A DNA stretch of 64,000 bases from Cryptococcus deneoformans JEC21 (GCF_000091045.1 NC_006681.1:714947-778946), one strand, 5' to 3'. Counted from the stretch's first letter, positions 46,894-58,444 are shown. Notes: generated by a model from the letters alone, not told the origin. Made by a program: numbers and translations.

Positions 46894-47455
46894 GATAATG
46901 GACTAGGTTGGTCTTGGTATTATAGAGGTGAAGGAGGTAAGGAGTCGTAATGTAAGGAGATAACATCGATTTTTATAGCATATTGAATTAACCAGGCGAA
47001 ACATATGACATTGGGCGAACGAACGAGACGACAACAAGAAATCCATCGGGAAAAACGCCGATTCAGAGCGAGCGAGCAGGTGTGCCCACCATTTGGCCAA
47101 CCCCCTATATCAACTTTACGTTCTCGCAACCGGAAGAGATTACCCGCGCTTTTGCAAACAGCAGAAGCTCATAACCCAAAAGCAGCTCAAGTATGTAAAA
47201 AAGACTAATCAGACCTAAAGGATAGAGTTATTCAATCACAAACTCAATTGGCAGGACATGTCGAACGATAGCGAGTGACGATGAACGAAGGCGCCTATGC
47301 ACGATGAAAATGCAATGATAATGACATACAAATAAATGGTACACTATCTAATTATCCTTGACCTGTTTTACTTCTTAATTTAGTGCTGACCGACGTCGCT
47401 ATGCCCCAGCCTTAAATCCCTCCAGCAACCAACCAGCCCATGAACAACACAACGT
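46894..47455. other. Intergenic, no gene seen
   Basis: Upstream region of the dioxygenase-like gene and 3' flank of SF3B6. An open frame at 47005-47208 (+) reads as Arg-rich noise. Confidence 0.45.
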
Positions 47456-47987
47456 CTACTCGTCCTTCATGCCCAACCGCCTCTTCTCCTCTGCTAACGC
47501 TTCTTCTCGTGCTCTTAATTCTGCCTTGGCCAGCGCTGACGCTTGCTGTTTTGATGGGTGGTGGTAAAGCACTGCGCGAACCGATCAGCGACCGCCATCC
47601 TAACTGACAAAACCGTGAGACGCTTTTGACAAATACTTACCGACAATATATCTTTCCATCAAGTGGAAACCATTCAGTTGGTTGACAGCCTCCTTAGCAT
47701 CATCCGGACTCTCAAACACTACGTATGCTGTCCCCTTGGTCTTGAGATTTGCGTCTGTACCGAGACGTATTTGCCGGATGGGTCCGTACTTGCCAAAGAG
47801 ATCGTACAAGTCGGCGCCAGTGATGTTAAAGTTGCTGAAGATGAATCAGAATCGATACAAAGATATATTCGCAAGATGCTTACAGGTTCTTCACGCTAAA
47901 TGTTTGTCAGCAATGGTAGCATGAATATAAAACAAAAGTGACTAACAAAAGAGCTCGTTGGGCTAAAGAGTCGTTTGGTCGTTGCAT
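47456..47987 (-). CDS. SF3B6: Splicing factor 3B subunit 6 (p14)
   Basis: Four exons, including a roughly 15 nt exon encoding only VKNL near 47885-47900; about 120 aa, the normal size. SF3B6 is an RRM protein of the U2 snRNP that contacts the branch adenosine. RNP2 is FVKNLNFNI, built across introns. RNP1 is KTKGTAYVVFE. DLYDLFGKYGPIRQIRLG matches the human p14 segment almost exactly, as does NGFHLMERYIVVLYHHP, which mirrors NRYLVVLYY. The tail is a charged helix (AREEALAEEKRRLGMKDE). The start at 47987 gives MQRPNDSLAQRAL. Confidence 0.93.
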
Positions 47988-48281
47988 TTTGGAAGAGACG
48001 ATCTAACGTTGTCAATTGTCTTGTTCACTGAAAGTGCTTGTGGTCGATTATCTGGGCTCGCTGCACGTAAGCCTTGTTTCTAGATCTATGTTTGTGATTA
48101 TATATATATGCAGCGCAGATAGTTGCCTTTCTACATCTCTCGAACGCTTGAGGACACTGGAAGCTCGAATACAGGGAGAAACTCGACAAAATCGCGTTTC
48201 AAATAATATTCTTCAGGCAGACCACCGCCGGCTTTCAACAATTCAATTTTAACGTATTTCCATATCAAAAAAAAATCCAAA

Positions 48282-49805
48282 ATGGCCTCCGTTGTCACCC
48301 TCCCCATCACCCTCACCGCCACACCCGCGGGTTACTCCAAGCCTTCCCCTTCCAAGGCTTCTGCCCCCAAGCAGCTCCCCATCTACCCCGCTGGGCCCTC
48401 CTTCATCTCCGCCGCTCGTCGACAGATCCTTCAACGATCTTTTGCAGACGACGACAAGGCCATTCTCGAGGCTCGTGAGCGTGAGGCCGAGGAGAAGGCC
48501 AACGCTTCTGGCGATGGTACCCAGTACCCCGGTTTGGGCGAAGAGGAAGAGTCTCAGACTGTCTTGTCTTCCGACCCCAAGGAATGGAAGAAGCAGGACC
48601 ACTATGCCATCCTCGGTTTGGGACACTTGAGGTACACTGCCACTGACGACCAGATCAAGGTTGCTCGTAAGTGACTGTCTCACGTACTGATTTTGGACGT
48701 TGCTAAAGGAAATTAGACCGAAGAAAGGTCCTCCGACACCACCCCGACAAGAAGGCCAGCCAGACTGGTCACGGTACCAACGACGACTCTTTCTTCAAAT
48801 GTATCCAGAAAGGTGTGTAGCTCTAACCTTCATCTTGCTTCTACGCTAACTTTAATCAGCCCATGAGACCCTTACCAACCCCGAGCGTCGACGTCAGTTC
48901 GACTCTATCGACTGGAACATCAACGACGAAGTTCCCGACTTCAAGAAGCTTTCTCCCGAAGAGTTCTGTGCCCAGGCCAATGCCCTCTTTGCTCGTGAAG
49001 GCCGTTTCTCCAAAGTCCAGCCCGTTCCCGAGTTTGGTGACCTCAACTCCTCCAAAAAGGACGTCGAGGGCTTCTATGACTTCTTCTACAACTTCGACTC
49101 TTGGAGAAGTTTCGAGTGGCACGACAAGGAGGTCAACGAGGGTTCCGACTCTCGTGACGACAAGCGATTCACTGAGAAGAAGAACAAGTCTGAGCGAACC
49201 CGACGTAAGAAGGAGGACAACACCCGTCTCCGTGAGCTTGTTGACTCTGTCCTTGCTCTTGACCCCCGTATCAAGAGGATCAAGGCCGAGGAGAAGGCTG
49301 CCCGTGAAGCTAAGAAGAAGGGTGGTGCCGTTGGTGCCCCTAAGCAGTTGAGCGCTGCCGAGAAGAAGAAGCTCGAGGAGCAGAAGAAGAAGGAGGAAGA
49401 GGAGAAGAAGGTCGCTGAGAAAAAGGCCAACGAGGCTAGCAAGGCTGACAGGGAGGCGGCCAAGAAGGCCAAGGAGGCTGCCAGGAAGAACCTCAAGAAG
49501 TGGAAGAAGGTGTGTAATCTTACCCGTTTCTGTCCATCTTGCTAATTGTGCCGCAGGCCATCTCCACTGTCGTTGCCTCTTCCAACTACTTCCAAGCCGA
49601 AGGCACTGCCGCCTCTGCCCAGGTTATCGAGAAGCAGCTCGGTGAGCTCGATGCTCTCGTTGAGCTTCTCGAGCCCGAGCAGGTCAAGGACCTCAAGGAG
49701 AAGATTGAGAAGGCTGGCAACGGCGCCCCTGCCAAGGCTGCTTTGCAGGAGAAGGTTGCCGCTTTGGGAGAGAAGGGTGCTGGCAAGTTCACCGAGTTCG
49801 CTTAG
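48282..49805 (+). CDS. ZUO1: Zuotin, ribosome-associated J-domain chaperone
   Basis: Four exons, about 430 aa. Zuo1 (human MPP11/DNAJC2) with Ssz1 forms the ribosome-associated complex that stimulates the Ssb Hsp70 on nascent chains. The J domain spans about residues 100-180: [25 protein letters not shown], then after a short intron [13 protein letters not shown] with the essential HPD. The zuotin homology region follows ([22 protein letters not shown] and [18 protein letters not shown]). The Lys/Glu-rich ribosome-binding helix comes next ([18 protein letters not shown]), and a C-terminal helical bundle ends GKFTEFA. There are no C-terminal SANT repeats, as in other fungi. Codon use is strongly C/G-ending, as expected of a highly expressed gene. 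Confidence 0.95.
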
Positions 49806-50419
49806 ATTTTAGAAAGGCGAGTAGAATGGTAAAGCGGATGTAGATTTCTCTGCTTTCGGCTTCATTTTGCTTCTTTTGGCGATTGTTTCTTTTGACGGCT
49901 GTTTGGACCTTTCGGCAAGTCTCGCAATCAGACAAATAGTACAAGACGTGTGTATGGCGGAATAATATCAAATCGTTAAAGTTGTGATCGCAGCGGAGGA
50001 GTGTTAACAAAAGAAATATTGCATCAAAGGATTGGCAAACCTTCATCGAGATCTGGGGAACGAATTGACGATGAGCAGTAATGTCTCCCCTATCACTTCA
50101 GTTGATCATTTTGGCGAAGGATTAACGGCAACTGTCTTGACTGTAAACTACTCTTAGTATCCACTGACTGATCGACTTATCAACTTCGACCTCTTATCGG
50201 CAAGCAGCAGGGAGGCGCGACACCGACTTTAGTGATTCACATGAGCAACGATCGATCATAATAACTCCGCCAAGAAAGGAACGTTCCCAGGCAAGCTTGA
50301 TAGGGCTTTCTGATGTTTGTCCCATATAAGCAGGTATATAGTTCTTAATCTCTACGGCCTCAACCACGCGGACCACCATTCTTTTTCGATAGTAACACAA
50401 CGCAGTCAGGGTGGCAAAA
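49806..50419. other. Intergenic, no gene seen
   Basis: 3' UTR of ZUO1 (TTTTGCTTCTTTTGGCGATTG region) and upstream region of the next plus-strand gene. No gene is seen. Confidence 0.5.
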
Positions 50420-50999
50420 ATGAGCGAGAAAGGATCTTTAAAACGTACCGTACTGACCACGCAGAGTGTGGATGAGCATGGTAACAAGGTGCAAGAGTGT
50501 TACGTCTATCCTTCTAACGTACGTCTAACCATCCTAGGCTTGTGAATCATTCATGGGAGTGGAGGATAATTATACTAACGAGCCTATGGGGTAGACTGAC
50601 GAAACCTCTCCCACCCATTCATCTTCTAAATGTCAATGGACGTTCCCAGAACTACGTCGCGCGAGAGGCACAAAGAATATGACCGTTATTTGCGGAGCAT
50701 CATTTGATTCTCGGTTACCTGCCGCGTCAAGAGAGATCTGCACATGCGACGAGTTACTTGGATACCCTCCCACATCTCCCGCGAACACCACGTTGGGCCC
50801 TTATTCGAAAGCCCCAAAATCTGCTGATACTAAGGCATTGACAGGGAGAAAGTGGCAGCCAAGCGATCTTTGTGGACAACATCGATGTGCGGGGTGCAGG
50901 TTGACGTTGGATGAGGTGGGGGTCGTTGTTGATGATTCCAGAAAGGGGCTGGAGGAATGGGGTGTTGTTTTTGCAAGGAAAGATGAGGAAGATGAGTAG
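50420..50999 (+). CDS. Uncharacterised 167-residue protein with Cys/His cluster
   Basis: Two exons, 50420-50518 and 50595-50999, with a 76 nt GTACGT-TAG intron that keeps the frame. I do not recognise the family. The N-terminus (MSEKGSLKRTVLTTQSVDEHG) lacks a signal peptide. Cysteines occur as ICTCDE near residue 90 and LCGQHRCAGCRLTLDE near 130. This C-x3-H-x-C-x2-C arrangement could bind a metal. The C-terminus is acidic (RKDEEDE). Coding support comes from the clean splice join and a frame open to the end; expression is not shown. Confidence 0.6.
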
Positions 51000-52387
51000 C
51001 TTAAGATGATTTGGGCTGGTTTGGAATTTAGGTTTTGTCATGTTACTACAGCTCTCAACGAATGTGGCTTGGACTTCCTGGATTCTGCGCTTGCTTGATG
51101 GGCTGCCCTTTAGGCATTAACGCCAGAATGTTGTCTTCCTTCGAAATCCTCGATTATGTGACAGGCGGAATTCAATAAATGCCTCTGACAATCTCTCTCG
51201 ACGAAGGTCACCCATTAACAGACCTTCCTTTTTACGACCCCTTCTTCTTTCATCTCCCGCCTTCTCTTCATCTAATTCTGATTTGCCGTCTTACTCGACG
51301 AAGGCAAATAATAAAGAAAATAACTTCGTTTATACATGTACTGCATCCTCTACAGTAAAAGGACCATGCGCTCAGAGTCGATACCTACTACTGCTGGCGA
51401 CAGCAAGGCATCCTTCATACCCATACTTAATCCATTTATGAGCAATCTTTGCTGCTGGAATCGCTCTCCGATCATGGGTTCAACCTCTAGGATACAGTAG
51501 CAATGATGATGAAGGCAAATTCTCCATGATAGTTTGGATGGATGGAAAATTGCGTTAAAGGAATACGTGCAGTGCGCGTTCTAATTGCTTACGCTCACCA
51601 TCTGATGCCTGTCATCACTTGTACTCGTATTACTTACGATTCTGAGTTTATAGATAACAGCAGCAACCCACTGAGGAGGAATATTCCGACTATCCTTCCC
51701 TCTGGGCTGGGGCAGCGAACAGGTGGCTCTGCAGGCGTGAATCAGGCCTCAGAAAACTGTAATGACAAAAAAATTGTGGGAAGTCGTGTGAGAGCATCAG
51801 GCCTAGGAGAAGCCAAGGAAGGCTGGTTGTATGTGTCTTCTGAGAATGTAAAGTTAATAAAGCATCCGGACTCTTCCAATGGGACACTATCATAGTATGG
51901 AAGAATATCAAGTGTGTATGATGACTGATGGATTAGTAGGAGGCTGAGGAATGATGGAATACGTAGTAACCACTGCACTCAGACGCCAGTTCGGGATCTC
52001 GCGCAGCCGGAAAACTGGTAATTTGGTGCCGAGGTCCGGATTCTGGTTGTCCCGATCTATGTTTGTTCCTTTGCGATTTTGCCACTCATACGCGTTGACT
52101 CGAAACGGAGGACCCCACCCAACCTTAGCCTCCTTTCCGGTTTTCGGCTTCTTTTCACGTTACATCCGCCTCCGCAGAAGGCGATCTTGTCTTGCTCCAT
52201 ATCCACCTTCCGCTCATCGTCCATCCTATCTACTTCTTATTTTATCTAGTCATCCATCATGATTTTGAGGTAATGAGCGACCTAGAACGATTGCCTTCCC
52301 GACTGCCCTCACGATGATCGTCCGGTTAGGAACCAAATACCAACCTCGACAACCTCAATAACTCGTTATTCACCACAAACTTGCAGA
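51000..52387. other. Intergenic, no gene seen
   Basis: 1.4 kb between two plus-strand genes. The last 150 bp are pyrimidine-rich (CTTCCGCTCATCGTCCATCC) and probably carry the promoter and leader of the GTPBP1-like gene. A 117-codon frame (51542-51895) shows no family. Confidence 0.45.
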
Positions 52388-54117
52388 ATGATTTCCACAG
52401 CGGCAGTCAATACACCTGGAGCCAGCATGAACCACTCCCCGGCGGTGCTTCCAACTGATATCCCCCGTCGACCATCGCCGTGGCACGACATTGCACATTC
52501 TCTTTCCACTACCTCCTTGCCTCCCACCTCTCGTTGCGACTCTACCACATCATTGCCTACCCCTCCATCCTCTGATCCGTCTACGCCACCCAGCCAAACC
52601 CCCGTACTTTCCGCCTCACAGGCTTTCAAAGAATGGGAGGAGCGTCTCTCTCAACCTGATTCCGACGCTACCCGCCACCAGCTAGTCCATCCCAAACGGT
52701 CGCCTACTCCCAAGCTGGCAGCAGAACGGGATAAGATGGGGTTCATTGAGTACAAGCTCAAGCTGATTAACCCCACCACTGAAAGATTTGAGAGGCTTGT
52801 TACCCAGATGATGTGGAGGTTAAAGCAAGGGAAGAACGAGGCGATTTATGAGCTTGGGCTGGCAGGTGGGCGTCAACTCATTGCAACATATATGATACTC
52901 AACTGATCGTTGACATAGATGATGGAACCGTCGTCGGATTGACTCGAGCCGAAATGGACGCTTCGCTCCGGACTCTTGAGCTTATGGCTTCAGAAGTAGG
53001 AGCTACGGTCATCGTATTGAAGGAAATCGTCTTAAACGGACTTGCTTCACAGCAGCCAACCGCCTCGATTGAAACCATAACAGCCCTTCCACCTTCTGAT
53101 GTTTTGAGTCATTCCAAACTCCTTACCAATGGGTGGACTGCGAAGCGACCCGATCTGGATGAGGACGGTCAACCGAGAAGAGGGAACGGTATACCGGACT
53201 CACATGGAAAGGGAAGGAGAAGCAAGAGGGAGAAGAAGAAGAAAAAGGAGACGAGGTCGCAAATGGAGTTGAAGCAAAAATCTGAGGGAGATGGCGAGAT
53301 TGTAGATTCTACAAGGGATTGCTCTATGTCAAGTGCTGCCAGTCTCAGCACCGATACCGACTCCTCATTTCAGTTCGACAATGACGAATCACCCCCCAAT
53401 GATTTACATCAGCACCAGTCTATTCTCTCCCCCGCACTTTTTCCTCGCAAGATAATCAATCCTGTTAGTCCCAAATCCGATAAGAAGCGTCGCAAATCGG
53501 CGGCGAAACAGGAGCAGAGACGTCTAGATTTATTAAGAGGGGATGGCACAAACCCAATGTGGGCCGAGATAACCAGCCAATCCTCAAAATTCCCGGTTGA
53601 ATCACCCAAAGTTAACCTTCCGCACCAGCCAGCGAGACCATCTTCGTTACGGCTTGCTACCCCTGCAGAGTGCCCAGACAATTCGTTCGTCGATGATCTC
53701 CTGCATGTGCCCCTTGACTCTTTATCTCTCTCCTTCGCAGATGTGCGCACGGTATCCGGCACTAGCCCTAGGCAATCTCACTATCCACGTTTTCATCCCC
53801 ATTCCACACAGTTATCAATTCCAAGCCCGATTCGACCTCTGTCCCCTGTCTCAGACCACTCGGTAGCTGCCACCACAAAGACAGGAACCGAGACAGAGAT
53901 TGTTCTCCCACTGGACGATGCTGCTCTGACAACAAACAAGATTCTTCCTCCTCCACCTGGAGAGGAGCTCATCTGCGTAGAGGCGTTAGTGGTCCGGAAA
54001 GTACAGCATGATCATGATAGAGAGGATGAAGATGATGAAGCGGAGGAGGAGGAAATGAATGATTGGGGATATGGAGGAGAGGAGGATGTTTGGGGTTTTG
54101 GAGCGGAAGAAGATTAA
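52388..54117 (+). CDS. GTPBP1/GTPBP2-type N-terminal domain protein lacking a GTPase domain
   Basis: Two exons, 52388-52865 and 52919-54117, with a 53 nt intron; 558 aa. Residues about 120-215 match the N-terminal domain of animal GTPBP1/2: GFIEYKLKLINPTTERFERLVTQMMWRLKQGKNEAIYELGLADDGTVVGL, then MDASLRTLELMASEVGATVIVLKEI. In animals this domain precedes an EF-Tu-like GTPase (GxxxxGKS, DxxG, NKxD), but none of those motifs occurs here. The rest is low complexity: a Lys-rich tract (KREKKKKKETRS), Ser/Pro-rich stretches and an acidic end (EDEDDEAEEEEM, WGYGGEEDVWGFGAEED). The role is unknown; ribosome or exosome-linked quality control is the function of the animal homologues and only a guess here. 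Confidence 0.75.
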
Positions 54118-54298
54118 ACTAACTAAGCAACTGTATCGATAAGCGAATTATAAGAAAAGGCATGGTCATGCTGTCAAAAAAAGGCGTATATGCATTGCAA
54201 GTACATAGTGAAGGGCGCTGGGATAACTCACAATAAAAGACAGGTAGTGACCATTACTGCATATTACAAGGGCTTTTACAAATCTAAACTCTATTCTG
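54118..54298. other. 3' flank of the GTPBP1-like gene
   Basis: AT-rich 3' region between the end of the GTPBP1-like gene and the aldo-keto reductase remnant. Confidence 0.4.
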
Positions 54299-54585
54299 TT
54301 AAAGGTGGCTATCAAACATAAATAACTTGAGTCGCTCACACAAAGCAATGTGGTCGACACCGAAAAATGTGCCAAATGGCCCTTGATCAAGTTCATCAAG
54401 AGCTTCCATGCATTTCCTCCTAAAATGAGCTCGAAGCTGTATTTGTTGAGGTTATCATCAATCCTAGAAGGCTTGAAAGACACCGGGATGGGAATGAATC
54501 TATGAGGGTAGGGTCGTTAAGGAAAAATAGGCTGTAGCACAATAAAACGAGAACTTACCCCTTCTGCAGATAGTGATACAGTCAT
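54299..54585 (-). pseudogene. Aldo-keto reductase C-terminal remnant
   Basis: On the minus strand an intron-like gap (donor 54558, acceptor 54500) joins YLQKG to FIPIPVSFKPSRIDDNLNKYSFEL, the late AKR signature (LQKGYIPLPKSVxPxRIxxNxxxFDFEL). The expected next helix, MEALDELDQGPFGT, is present but in another frame: the 17 nt between the two blocks is not a multiple of three. That second frame runs to a stop at 54299 (MFDSHL). Upstream of the LQKG exon no barrel, no catalytic Tyr/Lys and no cofactor loop can be found. It is best read as a truncated, frameshifted relic about 85 residues long. Confidence 0.75.
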
Positions 54586-55375
54586 GATGGGTAGACCCGA
54601 GCACAGAAGGAAATGTGTGGACGCTAGGCAGAAATGATATCATCGTTCCTTTTTACGTTCAGTCCATAATCAAAGATAGACTGAGATCGCCCGTCAGTCG
54701 TCTTTTCTGAACCATTATAGCGGTCAACGGAAACTAATTGCAGGCTGGCACATTATTCAAACGGGGGCTGACAGCCTTGCTCCATGTGTGAATGTTACTT
54801 TCAAAATTATCAATTAGGAACGCAATGCTTAATCAAGTATAATCACTCACCTTCGCTTCGAGGGCATGAGAAGAAGACTGATAATCAACAACTTGTTGAA
54901 ATCGGAAGAGCGAAAATAAAAGGAAGTAACAAGATGACCGGTAGCCAATGGAGAATGTTTACGCAGTCTGGCGGCGCGGTTTAGCTTTTCGAAAAAGATC
55001 CGTACGTATCATCTGCTTTAATAGAATGATTTGGACGCCCCAAAGGCTCCTACTTACTGGCTGCATTTCATGCTTACACCGTTCGTCCGAACGCACAGAG
55101 GAAGATGAATGATCAGAGATGAACAACAACCTGTTGAGAGGTGAACAACAACCTGTTGAGAGGTGAACAACAACCAGCTGAGAGGTGAGAACTGAGTGAT
55201 GAGAAAAAAGGTTTCCATCATGTACAGAACCTAACTGTAGCTATACAGTGCATCCTAATCATGGCAGTAGTTGTGTCGGGTCATCTTGCCCAGAATTATG
55301 TCTATAATCGCGCTAGATACGATAAAATGAAAAGTTAGGGAAAAAAAGATTAGGCGTGGAAGAAATATCAGTCCC
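54586..55375. other. Intergenic with tandem repeat
   Basis: Between the AKR remnant and the MFS gene 3' end. A frame of 66 codons at 54784-54984 is not supported. It contains the 22 bp tandem repeat annotated separately. Confidence 0.45.
55119..55184. repeat. 22 bp tandem repeat, three copies
   Basis: Units of the form GTGAACAACAACCTGTTGAGAG occupy 55119-55140, 55141-55162 and 55163-55184. The first differs at one base and the third at two to three, followed by a partial GTGAGAACTGAG. Confidence 0.88.
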
Positions 55376-57537
55376 TCATGTGCCGAGAGAGTAGATGATG
55401 TATACCTGAACGCCGTCCGTTAGTTTACTAGCCAATAGCATGGGGAAGATCTCAAAGACTCACAACCCAGGCAGTGATAATCAGGCCGATCAATTCGAAA
55501 CCAACGATGGCAGCCGTCATCTTGCTGACTCTCCAACCTTCGTAATCCAAGTTGTTCTCCTTGACTTCCTTCAGCTTCGCGAGACGATTCTCTTCGGTCA
55601 TACGGAGAGACCCTGCAAGCCACCTGCGATCAAGATAATAGTATGTAGGACCGAGAAGGACTTGCACCCCCTTAATGGCGATGATGAAGTAGATGACGTT
55701 GTTGTAGGAGCCGTTGCTAGATCGGTCTTGCTTCAAAGGAAGTTAGTAATAGAGTTTTGTTTGGAGAAAGGGTACTAACGATAGCACCAGCGGCAACGTC
55801 AAGGACGATAGAATTGCCGTTTGCAAATGCCTTCCAGATACCAAGAGCGGTACCCAACAATGAATCATCCCCCACTAAGATGGGAATTGAAGCGATAAAA
55901 GTGATGGCGTTAGTAGACAGAGCGAATGAGGAGATGAGGATAGGGCAGAGAGGGTGGACGGTGGTAAGACCGATGAGGGCAAAGACAATGATGTAAAGAG
56001 CGCCAGTGAAAGAGACTGACATCAAACGGTCAATCAGGACGTCTATCACAAAGTGAAACGAACTTACCGAAAGGCATTCTCCATCCAATTTTATCAAAAA
56101 AGAAACCGGTCAATGGGGTCAAAAAGACTGAAGTGAAATAGTCAGAATCACGTTTACAGCGTAAGAGGCCTTAGAAATAAAACATACTAGGAATAACAGA
56201 CTGGAGAGAACTGTTATAGCCAGCAGCGAGCGTGCTAGTACCTCGGGTAACAGTCTGGATGTCGGCCAAGTTGGAAGTGTAAACGGAAACGGCGGCATTC
56301 TGGAAGAGTTCTGTCATGTCACACGTTTATCAATATTTCCGCCGATATTGCAAATGAAGGCTACTTACGAGAACCACAGAAAATCCAGAAGAACTTGGGC
56401 AACCTACGAAGTGTCCCAAACTGGAACTTTCGCTTATCCCAACCTTCCTTCACCCTTGCATCCTTCCCAAGAAGAGGCCTATACTTCTTTGGTACGGCCC
56501 GCTCATACCACCAGTAAAGCATCACCACAGCCATGTTCACCGCACAAACGATAGCAGGGATCCATAGAGCCCAACCCCACCATCCATTGATGGTTGACAT
56601 GGGTACGGCCGTGTTTTTGGCAATGACCGAGGTGATTCGGTTCCAGGCAATGTCGACAGCGAATACGAGACCAAGGGATGTACCGCGGAACCAGTGGGAG
56701 TAAAGCTTGTTTTGGGTAGACTCGATGACTGCATGAACAGGTTAGTAAATGGTTGTGGAAGAGGACAGATGGAAACAACGTACCGGTAGAACCGAAACCC
56801 ATGAGAATTAAGCCGCCGATAAGCATGCCGTAATTTTCGGCGTTAGATGCCTTAATGCGAGCCAAGATCAGCACTCGCTGTATAATACGAAGCATATGCC
56901 TATGAGAATCTCACATACAGCGGCAGCAATGATGGCACCAACTAGAACGAAAATACTGGATATGATAGCAGCACTATGAGGCCAAGCTAGTCAGCATGTG
57001 GGACAGGTTCAACTGACATCACTGAAACTTACTATGTCGCCCCCCAGTAGTCCATACCGATACCACCGATGATCGGAAGGATGGTGTTAACCAAACTAGA
57101 CGCACTAGAGATAGTACCGTACTGAGCATCTGAGAATCGTATTAGGCACAGTCGATCATTGTTAGATGACAGACGTAGAAAAGTTACTCACTGTTGATGT
57201 TGAGCTTCTCCTTGAATGTCGATTTCAAAGGACTAGCCACTGATTGCATGTAGCTTGAGCCAGTAGCGAAGAATAGAATCATTGAGAACGCAATCAGTCG
57301 ATATGCCAAAGGGATAACAGTTTCGAGTTCTTCTCCTGCTCGCGGGCCATTCTCCTCGTTCTTGCGATCCATGTTGGAGCCAACTGCCGCGAGCTCGGGT
57401 AATTGGCCAGAGATAGTGTCGTACTGGCTAGCCGCTAGGTCCTCTTTGCCTTCAATAGCGTCAGAGTTGGAGGAAGAGGAAGGTGCCTTTTCGGCGACAT
57501 GCTCTATGACCTCCGGCGAATGATGGTTGGTCACCAT
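55376..57537 (-). CDS. MFSD1-like major facilitator superfamily transporter
   Basis: About ten exons, roughly 580 aa with 12 hydrophobic segments. It most resembles the MFSD1 group of vacuolar/lysosomal transporters (a dipeptide exporter in mammals). The soluble N-terminal tail (about 100 residues, Ser/Glu-rich) precedes YRLIAFSMILFFATGSSYMQSVASPL. Other segments are IISSIFVLVGAIIAAAASN, YGMLIGGLILMGFGSTVIE, FRGTSLGLVFAVDIAWNRI, WWGWALWIPAIVCAVNMAVVMLYWW, GALYIIVFALIGLTTV and SSFALSTNAITFIASIPILVGD. The central cytosolic loop has PKKYRPLLGKDARVKEGWDKRKF. The last exon adds VYIIYSLGT. The start at 57537 (MVTNHHSPEVIEH) is the first ATG of the frame. Substrate is unknown. Confidence 0.85.
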
Positions 57538-58205
57538 GATGGATAGCGTAAATCAATGGGGAGAAACCATAATACAAGCATCTGGCCCGCTGCTTTTATA
57601 CGGCCAGTCAATCCTTGGAATCCGACATGAAGCGAGCGGACTAGATTATGAAAAGTTGACTCTCGAAAAAATGAGCTGCGGACGCTTTGCATGAAAAATG
57701 GAAAAGCTAGGCAAGAGCAGTAGAAAGGGGAAGACGAAGAGAAAGCGACAAATTTTGAAGATAGCCAAGCCTTACGAAGATCAGAAAACCCGAGATCCGA
57801 AAATCTCTTCGATTATCTGATATAGGACTTATTTATTTCGGTCATAGATCTGTTCGGCCATTATTTAGTTACGTATAACGGTTTCATCCTTACGTTCTTT
57901 TTTGTTCCCGTTTCCTGATTTTTCGTCCGTTTACGCGAACTTGGATTTGTACATCGTGCGCGAACCTGAATTATGAACGGGATCGTCACCAGGCACAGTC
58001 GAAAGTGGACAGAGGACAGAGGGTGGACAGCTTTCCCTAGTCTCCCTCCCATACTAAATTTCATATGCCATCTCATCATGCAGCCTCAAGTTAAGCTTAA
58101 AACTTCTAGCGATCGGCCGATCGGTTCACGCCGCAGCGCCCCTCCATCTTCTCCGACTACGTACGTACCTGCTTATCACCACTTGTTATTGCCACCGCAG
58201 TCACA
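57538..58205. other. Upstream region of the MFS gene and 5' region of the small plus-strand gene
   Basis: No further coding unit is seen. A GTACGT donor near 58158 and a GCAG acceptor at 58200 could remove an intron just before the ATG at 58206, giving the small gene a spliced leader. Confidence 0.4.
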
Positions 58206-58444
58206 ATGGGTGACATGACTTTCGAAGCATGCGAATCGCTGTTCATCACCTCCAAAAGATTACTCCTTCCTAGGATAACAACTCGTTTTCACCATTCCCC
58301 TTCAAATGTAAGCGACCAGTCCTAGAAGGTCTGTTACGCATATTGCAGGGTGTGGCTGCGATAGCCCTGTTCGGTAAACTCTTTCAGGATGGCTTCCGTC
58401 GCGACATTGATGATCTTGCCGACAGCGGAGGACCTGTTGTATAG
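58206..58444 (+). CDS. Small two-exon gene, 65-residue protein
   Basis: Exons 58206-58307 (34 codons) and 58349-58444 (31 codons plus stop) flank a 41 nt intron with a perfect GTAAGC donor and GCAG acceptor; the join keeps the frame. The product starts MGDMTFEACESLFITSKRLL, then RITTRFHHSPSN, a hydrophobic-leaning GVAAIALFGKLFQDGFRRD, and ends DLADSGGPVV. No long frame marks it, so it is easy to overlook. The basic stretch (KRLLLPRITTRFHH) and size would fit a small mitochondrial protein, but I do not recognise it. Confidence 0.6.
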
